Source of the DNA: an uncultured Opitutia bacterium
GTDB taxonomy: Bacteria; Verrucomicrobiota; Verrucomicrobiia; Opitutales; UBA953
DNA: 10,094 nucleotides
Direction of reading: 5' to 3'
Assembly: GCA_903895475.1 (NCBI GenBank)
Contig: CAITUF010000241.1
Span: forward strand, 1 to 10,094
The position numbers and the translations under genes are program-made. The notes beneath the pieces are model-generated. The model saw only the letters and a program-made list of their open reading frames with translations, did no database searches and was not told where the DNA came from. Below, one piece after another: positions 1 through 5,122 of the stretch (position 1 is the first letter of the stretch; each line of letters starts with the position of its first letter).

Positions 1-117
1 CGCTTTGTGAGCGGTGTTCGCCGGGGGCGGGTGTTGGCCACCCAGTTCCACCCCGAGAAAAGTCAGGTCAAAGGCTTGCAACTGTACCGTAATTTCCTGA
101 CTTTGGCTGACCGCTGA
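1..117 (+). CDS. hisH: Imidazole glycerol phosphate synthase glutaminase subunit HisH, C-terminal end (partial)
   Basis: Only the last 38 codons are present; the gene enters from the left edge in frame 1 and stops at TGA 115-117. The visible peptide contains ATQFHPEKSQ, with the His and Glu of the class I glutamine amidotransferase triad (visible residues 17 and 19), followed by the GLQLYRNFL tail. Within this superfamily the FHPEKS form and an end about 20 residues later fit HisH best. HisH hydrolyses glutamine and passes ammonia to HisF in histidine biosynthesis. Other class I amidotransferases such as PabA, TrpG and GuaA usually show different surroundings, but the missing N-terminus leaves some doubt. 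The next gene, citrate synthase, starts 31 bases after the stop. Confidence 0.82.
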   Translation, partial: RFVSGVRRGRVLATQFHPEKSQVKGLQLYRNFLTLADR

Positions 118-125
118 GGCGTCAG

Positions 126-154
126 GCTTATGGCGGCATACCCCCGCCATGAGC
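126..154 (+). promoter_or_regulatory. Hairpin enclosing the gltA start codon
   Basis: Bases 126-136 pair with 144-154 to form an 11-bp stem containing one G-T wobble (129/151), with a 7-base loop (137-143). The ATG of gltA (149-151) lies within the 3' arm, so the folded mRNA would hide the start codon. No T-run follows, which argues against a factor-independent terminator for hisH. Role in translation control is inferred; the pairing is read directly. Confidence 0.5.
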
Positions 155-1450
155 ACCAAAAACGCCATTCTCAAACTGGACGATAAGGAAATCGTCCTTC
201 CCATCGTTGTCGGTACCGAGCAGGAATGCGGCATCGACGTCCGCAAGCTGCGCGACGAAACGGGTTACATCACCTTCGACGACGGCTACGCGAACACGGG
301 TGCCTGTGAGTCCAAGGTCACCTTCATCGACGGCGAGAAGGGCATCTTGCGCTACCGTGGTTACTCCATCGAAGAACTCGCTGAGAAGTCGACGTTCATC
401 GAGACCGCTTACCTGTTGATTTACGGTGAACTCCCGACCGTCGCTCAGCTGAACACTTTTAAGGCCCGCATCCTTGATAACTCCCAGGTGCACGAAGGCC
501 TGCGTATCGCCCTCAGTGGCTTCCCTGGCAATGCCCACCCGATGGCCGTCCTTTCGGCCACGTTGAACACCCTCGGTTGCTACTACCCCGACCTCGGTAC
601 GAATGAGCGCACCCATGACTTGGCGAAGTTCGACGAAACCGCGGCCGTACTTATGTCCAAGGTCCGTACCTTGGCCGCCTTGGCGCACCGCTCCAAGGAA
701 GGTGAGCCGCCCGTCTACCCGAAGCCAGGTCTGGATTACTGCTCCAACTTCCTCCACCTGCTTTTCTCGCAGCCCAACGCCGATTACACCGTTCATCCAG
801 AAATCGCCCGCGCGCTCGATCTGATCCTCCTCCTGCACGCCGATCACGAGCAGAACTGCTCCACTTCGACCGTGCGCATGGTCGCCTCTGGTGGCGCCAA
901 TCTCTTCCCGTCCGTTTCAGCGGGCGTATGTGCTTTGTGGGGTCCGCTTCATGGCGGCGCTAATCAGGCTGTCATTGAGATGCTCGAGGAAATCCACGCC
1001 TCGGGCGACGACGGTTCGAAGTTCATCGCCGACGCCAAGGACAAGACCAAGCAGGTCCGCTTGATGGGCTTTGGACACCGCGTTTACAAGAACTACGACC
1101 CGCGCGCCAAGATCATCAAGGCCCAGTGCGATAAGGTTCTCAAGGTTCTGGGTATCAATGACCCGCTTCTGGCCATCGCCATGCGCCTCGAAGATGCTGC
1201 GCTCAACGACCCCTATTTCAAGCAGCGCAACCTCTACCCGAACGTCGACTTCTACTCGGGCATCATCCTTAAGGCCATCGGTATCCCGACCGAGATGTTT
1301 ACCGTCATCTTCGCCATCGGCCGCATGCCCGGCTGGATCTCGCACTGGAAGGAAATCGCGGAAACCCCGAAGCAGAAGATTCATCGTCCGCGCCAGATTT
1401 ACGTCGGTTCGACCGAGCGCCAGTACGTCGGGATTAACCACCGCGCCTAA
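149..1450 (+). CDS. gltA: Citrate synthase, hexameric Gram-negative type
   Basis: This 433-residue enzyme condenses oxaloacetate and acetyl-CoA to citrate and CoA, the entry step of the TCA cycle, in the cytoplasm. Length and layout match the E. coli GltA class: an N-terminal beta-rich region (about 1-60, with TGYITFDDGYANTG and FIDGEKGILRYRGY) and then the helical catalytic body. The catalytic set is visible: His268 in WGPLHGGAN, His310 in MGFGHRVYKNYDPRA and Asp367 in NVDFYSGIILKAIGIP. HADHEQNCSTSTVR lies at 230-243, and the C-terminal RPRQIYVG is also typical. The ATG at 149 gives the expected N-terminus. There is no Shine-Dalgarno sequence upstream and the ATG lies in a hairpin. A strong terminator follows the stop. 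The enzyme sits just downstream of hisH, but no functional link is implied. Confidence 0.97.
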   Translation: MSTKNAILKLDDKEIVLPIVVGTEQECGIDVRKLRDETGYITFDDGYANTGACESKVTFIDGEKGILRYRGYSIEELAEKSTFIETAYLLIYGELPTVAQLNTFKARILDNSQVHEGLRIALSGFPGNAHPMAVLSATLNTLGCYYPDLGTNERTHDLAKFDETAAVLMSKVRTLAALAHRSKEGEPPVYPKPGLDYCSNFLHLLFSQPNADYTVHPEIARALDLILLLHADHEQNCSTSTVRMVASGGANLFPSVSAGVCALWGPLHGGANQAVIEMLEEIHASGDDGSKFIADAKDKTKQVRLMGFGHRVYKNYDPRAKIIKAQCDKVLKVLGINDPLLAIAMRLEDAALNDPYFKQRNLYPNVDFYSGIILKAIGIPTEMFTVIFAIGRMPGWISHWKEIAETPKQKIHRPRQIYVGSTERQYVGINHRA

Positions 1451-1474
1451 GCTGCGCTGCCAGTCCAAACAGGG

Positions 1475-1510
1475 GGAGGGCCGAACGTTTCCGTTCGGCC
1501 CTCCGTCTTT
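1475..1510. terminator. Bidirectional terminator between gltA and rnpB
   Basis: Bases 1475-1487 pair perfectly with 1492-1504 (13 bp) around a 4-base loop. On the plus strand the stem is followed by GTCTTT, giving an intrinsic terminator 24 bases after the gltA stop. On the minus strand the loop reads GAAA and the stem lies just past the 3' end of rnpB, but it is followed by C-rich sequence with few Ts. It therefore probably serves gltA best, and could end or protect the rnpB precursor as well. Confidence 0.85.
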
Positions 1511-1511
1511 G

Positions 1512-1880
1512 AGTCATCCACTGTAAGCCGGATTCTGTCCTGGGTGGCTCTCGCCAGCCCTTGCGCATTCATTTCTCTGTCCTTGCGGACCCGCCTTGCG
1601 GCGGTGCGACAACCCGGAACCTTGGTGGGCGGCCTCGGGCGGTCCCTGTTTGTCTTGCACCGGATTGGGTTTACCATGCCTCCTTGGTCGCCCTCGGAGC
1701 GGTGGGCTCTTACCCCACCTTTTCACCCTTACCGTTTCCCTTGCGGGGACGGCGGTTTATTTTCTGTGGCACTGTCCGTCACGGTTTAACCCGTGCCCCG
1801 ACTTGCGGCGGGAATCCTGCCCTATGGTGTCCGGACTTTCCTCGCGTCTTGCGACGTGCGAATGCGGATGGATGACTGTC
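1512..1880 (-). ncRNA. rnpB: RNase P RNA, bacterial class A
   Basis: This is the catalytic RNA that removes the 5' leader of tRNA precursors together with protein RnpA. Read on the minus strand it has, in order: GAGGAAAGTCCGGA (conserved region I), CCATAGGGCAGG, ACAGAAAATAAACCGCC, GGTAAGGGTGAAAAGGTGG, GGTAAGAGCCCACCGC, a GCATGGTAAACCC segment equivalent to the L15 region that binds tRNA CCA, and finally GGACAGAATCCGGCTTACAG. The helices close as expected. P1 is a 9-bp pairing of plus-strand 1869-1877 with 1512-1520. P2 pairs GCATTC with GAATGC. P4 pairs AAG-CCGGA with TCCGGCTT around the universally bulged U (position 1835). The length of about 369 nt is typical. The ends are placed from P1 and may be off by several bases. 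Short reading frames across this region are not genes. Confidence 0.97.
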
Positions 1881-1945
1881 CCAAGAGCCTGCCTTGATTG
1901 CGTAGGGAAGGGAAGGCCAATCGCTGGCCCCGGGACCACGTAAAA

Positions 1946-1977
1946 GGGCTAGTTCACAATGTTTTTAGGACTCGCCC
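1946..1977 (-). terminator. Possible minus-strand terminator upstream of rnpB
   Basis: Bases 1946-1955 and 1968-1977 form a 10-position stem with one mismatch and one wobble around a 12-base loop. On the minus strand the stem is followed by TTTTA. It lies about 70 bases before the rnpB 5' end and could stop read-through coming from the helicase gene. The loop is large and the stem imperfect, so this is tentative. In the rest of 1881-2017, which must hold the rnpB promoter and probably that of the downstream hydrolase, I see no convincing -35/-10 pair. Confidence 0.25.
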
Positions 1978-2017
1978 ACCAAAATCTGCCACGCATCCTG
2001 CCTTCACCCCACTCCCC

Positions 2018-2665
2018 ATGATGCTCCGTACTTGTTTCGCCGGCCTCTGCACCTTGTTGCTTTCCTTCGTCTCTCTCACCGCCGCTGAAGAGCCGATCAA
2101 GGTCGCCTGCATCGGCGATAGTATCACGCAAGGCGTCGGCGCCGACCGCGGTAAGAGCTACCCCGACCAGCTACAGGCCCTGCTCGGCGAGAAGTATAAA
2201 GTCGGTAACTTTGGCGTCAGTGCCCGGACACTCCTGCAGAAAGGCGACAACCCTTACCGGAAGGAGAAGAAGTACCAGGAAGCGCTGAAGATGCTGCCGA
2301 ACATCGTTATCATCATGCTCGGGACCAATGACACTAAGCCGCAGAACTGGAAGCATGAGGCTGAGTTCGTCGGTGACTATCGCGACCTCATCAAGTCCTT
2401 CCAGGAGCTCCCCTCGAAGCCGAAGGTCTACGTCTGCCGTCCTTGTCCAGTGCCTGGTAAGGGTAACTTCGGGATTAACGAAGAGAACGTCCTGAAGATC
2501 ATCGAACGCCTCGGGCCGCTGATTAAAGAACTCGATTGTGGTATGATTGATATGCATGCGGCGCTCCTAGAAAAGTCGGCGATGCTACCGGATCGCGTGC
2601 ACCCGAATACCGCGGGGGCGGGCGAGATGGCCAAGGCCGCGGCCAAGGCTATCGCGTCCAAGTAA
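2018..2665 (+). CDS. Secreted SGNH/GDSL-family hydrolase (esterase-like)
   Basis: This 215-residue protein starts with a signal peptide (about residues 1-23: hydrophobic core CTLLLSFVSL, likely cut near TAA/EE), so it probably acts in the periplasm or outside the cell. The SGNH blocks are all present: block I GDSITQG with nucleophile Ser35, block II around Gly66 in NFGVSARTLL, block III GTND with Asn104, and block V DRVHPN with Asp192 and His195. Family members are esterases or lipases that often remove acetyl or acyl groups from carbohydrates. The pattern GDSITQGVGA, NFGVSARTLL, LGTNDTKPQNW resembles proteins annotated as sialate O-acetylesterase-like in Planctomycetes and Verrucomicrobia, but the substrate cannot be read from sequence. 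The start was chosen at ATG 2018 (a second ATG follows at 2021) because it gives a clean signal peptide; a longer frame from 1898 would place non-signal sequence in front. The stop lies 3 bases from the convergent helicase stop. Confidence 0.9.
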   Translation: MMLRTCFAGLCTLLLSFVSLTAAEEPIKVACIGDSITQGVGADRGKSYPDQLQALLGEKYKVGNFGVSARTLLQKGDNPYRKEKKYQEALKMLPNIVIIMLGTNDTKPQNWKHEAEFVGDYRDLIKSFQELPSKPKVYVCRPCPVPGKGNFGINEENVLKIIERLGPLIKELDCGMIDMHAALLEKSAMLPDRVHPNTAGAGEMAKAAAKAIASK

Positions 2666-2668
2666 GCC

Positions 2669-5026
2669 TTAGGCTTTCTTCGGTCCGACCTTCGCGAGGA
2701 CCTCGCGGGCGGCGGCACTCAGGGCGCGCCAGCGTTCCCACGGGTGGCTGGAGCCATGGGCGATGAGTCGGAGCGTGCTACGCCATTCGAGGATGGCGCG
2801 TTCGAGGTCGCCGGTGCCAGGTCCCCGTCCTTCGGCGTCGGGCGGCGGGAGTTTGCCATGCAGGACAAAGCCTCGGAGTACTTCTGCGCAGCCTTCCCCG
2901 AAGCTCTCGGGCAGGCCATCGCGTAAGTAGCCTTCAGCCGTCAGGGATTTAAAGGTCAGTCGGCAGCAAGCCCCGAGTCGGCTGCTGCTACGCCCGCCCG
3001 CGGCGACCCGTTCACCCGCTCGGAGCTCGGCCAAGTCCCAGGCGAGGTCGTGGACGTCATAACTTTCATCCTCGAGCGCGGCCGCGACGGCGAGGCCTTC
3101 GCCGTGTTGGAAGAGTGCGGCGATTTCCCCGCGACGGGTGGGGCGGGCGTCCGCGTCGATGAGGCCTAGCTTCAGCCAGAGCCGTCCCGCGCGGGCGGCG
3201 GAGATGTGGCCGCCGCCGAGGACCGTGCCAAGGTGGATGTCTTCCTTTTGCACCGAGCGACGCAACGGGTTAATCAGCGGTTTTTCGTCAGCGTCAGGAA
3301 TCACCCGCACATTAGCTTTAGAATAATCCAGCCGTACCTGCACCGCATCACGGAGCACATAGAGTTCGCCGTAGGCTTGGCCTCCTTGGGTGAGTTTGGG
3401 GAGAAGCGGCAGGATTTCTTTTTCGAGCGTCTCCAGTTTCCATTGGCGACGTGGCCCGCGGGGGCCTTCGTGTTTGAGGAGTGCTTTGCGCAACCAATCG
3501 GCGGGTTCCAGTCGGTCGGTCTCGCCGGTTTTAGGGAAGTGCGCCAGTGGCACCGCCCGTCCGTGGCGTACTGATCCGTCCGCCATCGGCAGGCGACACG
3601 GCGTCCCGATAACTACCCCGCGGAGTGAATCCGGTTTCGTGAGTGCGGGGTGCCACTCGCCTTTGACCAAAATGAATGCCTCCGTGAGCGGTACGACCTT
3701 GGAAGGGCGGAGTCTTTGCCAGATGCCGTTGTGGCCGCACATCTCTTCGATCTCACGGATGACCACGGGCAGGGCAGGGGCGGCGACGACTTCGGGGAGC
3801 GTGAGCTGCTCCAAGGCGAGTTGCACCGGTTCACGGGTGAATAATGAGCCTGCTAATTTCTTTGCCGCCGCCTGCGGGTCGGGTGCCCGGTGCATCAGCG
3901 CGAGGAAGGCTGGCCAGTCGAGGCTCTCACCGCGTTTTAGCTGGAGGGGCTTGGCCTCGCCGAGACGCGGCGAATCCCCCGACCAAAGGGCATAGCCTTT
4001 TTCATCGAGCCCTCGCCGGCCCGCACGGCCGAACATTTGGAGTAGCTCATCGGGGCGAACTTCGCGCTCGGCGTGATCCGTCGCGTACCTTCGGTCTGTC
4101 ACGAGTACCGAGCGCAGCGAGAAGTTGATGCCCGCGGCGAGTCCCGTCGTGGCGACGACGACCTTAAGTCGGCCGGATTTAGCCCACGGCTCGATGAGCA
4201 AGCTGCGCTGTTCGTAGGTCAGGCCGCTATGGTGGAGGCCGACGCCTTGGCGGAGCAGGCGATACAGGTCTTCGCCGGCCATATTACGTTGGGCGGGGGA
4301 GAGTTGGGGGCCGTTGCCCATGGGGAGGCCATGGGCGATATCGCGGGCAATCTGTTCTGCGGCTCGCCGGCGGGGTGCGAAGACGAGGATCGGCCCGAGG
4401 TCCGCGAGGATGCCCTTGATAACCGCCCGAGCGATCGGGCTACGAACCCCTTCGGGCTCCTTGGTCTCCAGGGCGTCCAGCCAGACCTCCTCGAGGGGCA
4501 CAGGCCGCCGATACTCTTCGACCAGCGTAACCGTCCGTCCGAGGGAGCGGAGCCATTCGGCCGTAGCCTTAGGGTTAGCGATGCTGCCGCTCAGGAGGAG
4601 TAGCTGGGTGGCCTTGGGGGCGAGGGCGAGTACCGTCTCGTAGGCCGCCCCCCGGCGGAGGTCCGCAATCATCTGGTATTCGTCGACCACGAGGAGGTCG
4701 GGGTGTTGGCCCTCTAGGAAGCGGTGGCGCTGGGTTTCCAGCGTGGCGACGACGACGGGTGCCCCGAGGTTCTCACTGAGGTCGCCCGTGGCGATACCGA
4801 CATCCCAGCCCGCCGCCTTCCATTCCGCCCGTTTGTCGTTGGCGAGGGCGCGGGTCGGTACGGTGTAGACCGCTTGCCCGCGGTGGCCGGACTCCACTAG
4901 CAGCTCGAAGACATGGGTCTTCCCCGCGCCCGTGGGGGCTTGCAGGACCACGTCTTCCCCCCGCCGAAGTGCGGCCAAAGCCACCTGTTGCCAGTGGTCG
5001 GGGAGGATGAGCCGTTGGTCCGACAT
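2669..5026 (-). CDS. Ski2-like DExH-box superfamily II helicase
   Basis: This 785-residue protein has a complete SF2 helicase core in its first 350 residues: motif I APTGAGKT (30-37), Ia PTRAL (57-61), II DEYQ (115-118), III SGS (146-148), the Ski2-type VGLHHSGL (262-269), motif V TTGLAAGIN (293-301) and motif VI QMFGRAGRRG (330-339). The last two and VGLHHSGL point to the Ski2/Mtr4/Brr2-like group, whose members unwind RNA or, in the Hel308 branch, DNA. Motif II reads DEYQM followed by an RG, slightly recalling Suv3 DEIQM. Residues from about 360 to 785 match no domain I recognise; this Arg-, Ala- and Leu-rich region may hold the ratchet and winged-helix domains plus an accessory domain. No signal peptide or membrane segment is seen, so it is cytoplasmic. 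It is divergent from ppc and convergent with the esterase, and is therefore probably transcribed alone. The role is inferred to be nucleic-acid remodelling, with RNA most likely. Confidence 0.88.
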   Translation of the reverse strand: MSDQRLILPDHWQQVALAALRRGEDVVLQAPTGAGKTHVFELLVESGHRGQAVYTVPTRALANDKRAEWKAAGWDVGIATGDLSENLGAPVVVATLETQRHRFLEGQHPDLLVVDEYQMIADLRRGAAYETVLALAPKATQLLLLSGSIANPKATAEWLRSLGRTVTLVEEYRRPVPLEEVWLDALETKEPEGVRSPIARAVIKGILADLGPILVFAPRRRAAEQIARDIAHGLPMGNGPQLSPAQRNMAGEDLYRLLRQGVGLHHSGLTYEQRSLLIEPWAKSGRLKVVVATTGLAAGINFSLRSVLVTDRRYATDHAEREVRPDELLQMFGRAGRRGLDEKGYALWSGDSPRLGEAKPLQLKRGESLDWPAFLALMHRAPDPQAAAKKLAGSLFTREPVQLALEQLTLPEVVAAPALPVVIREIEEMCGHNGIWQRLRPSKVVPLTEAFILVKGEWHPALTKPDSLRGVVIGTPCRLPMADGSVRHGRAVPLAHFPKTGETDRLEPADWLRKALLKHEGPRGPRRQWKLETLEKEILPLLPKLTQGGQAYGELYVLRDAVQVRLDYSKANVRVIPDADEKPLINPLRRSVQKEDIHLGTVLGGGHISAARAGRLWLKLGLIDADARPTRRGEIAALFQHGEGLAVAAALEDESYDVHDLAWDLAELRAGERVAAGGRSSSRLGACCRLTFKSLTAEGYLRDGLPESFGEGCAEVLRGFVLHGKLPPPDAEGRGPGTGDLERAILEWRSTLRLIAHGSSHPWERWRALSAAAREVLAKVGPKKA

Positions 5027-5122
5027 GTCAGGATTTCAGCAAAGCATGATTGAACTTGGACGCAAGCCGGAGGGCGTTTGCGGTTGCGACAAAAGCGTCG
5101 ACCGTGCTACGACCTAAGTCGC
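5027..5122. promoter_or_regulatory. Divergent promoter region between the helicase and ppc
   Basis: This 96-base gap must carry the promoters for two divergent genes. On the plus strand, TTGCGA (5084-5089) and TACGAC (5108-5113) are 18 bases apart and could be a weak sigma-70-type -35/-10 pair. Transcription would then begin only a few bases before the ppc ATG at 5123. No convincing pair is visible for the helicase side. No Shine-Dalgarno sequence precedes either start. The region's role follows from gene orientation; the exact sites are speculative. Confidence 0.4.

Noticed and set aside
126..154. Intrinsic terminator of hisH
   Set aside because: The hairpin has no following T-run and its 3' arm contains the gltA start codon.
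128..847. 239-codon minus-strand reading frame antisense to gltA
   Set aside because: It lies fully inside the well-conserved citrate synthase and its translation shows no recognisable motif; long antisense frames are common opposite biased GC-rich genes.
1915..1929. Small GGCCA/TGGCC hairpin near the rnpB promoter region
   Set aside because: It is only 5 bp with a 5-base loop; such palindromes are expected by chance in GC-rich DNA.
1544..1943. Overlapping plus- and minus-strand reading frames of 60-115 codons
   Set aside because: They lie over or just beside rnpB, whose RNA structure explains the sequence; the translations are low-complexity and lack motifs.
1898..2017. Longer esterase starting 40 codons upstream
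   Set aside because: It would place polar, non-signal sequence before a clear signal peptide starting at 2018.
3390..4603. Plus-strand frames of 201 and 176 codons antisense to the helicase
   Set aside because: The minus strand codes for a protein with all helicase motifs; these frames are shadows with no recognisable domain.
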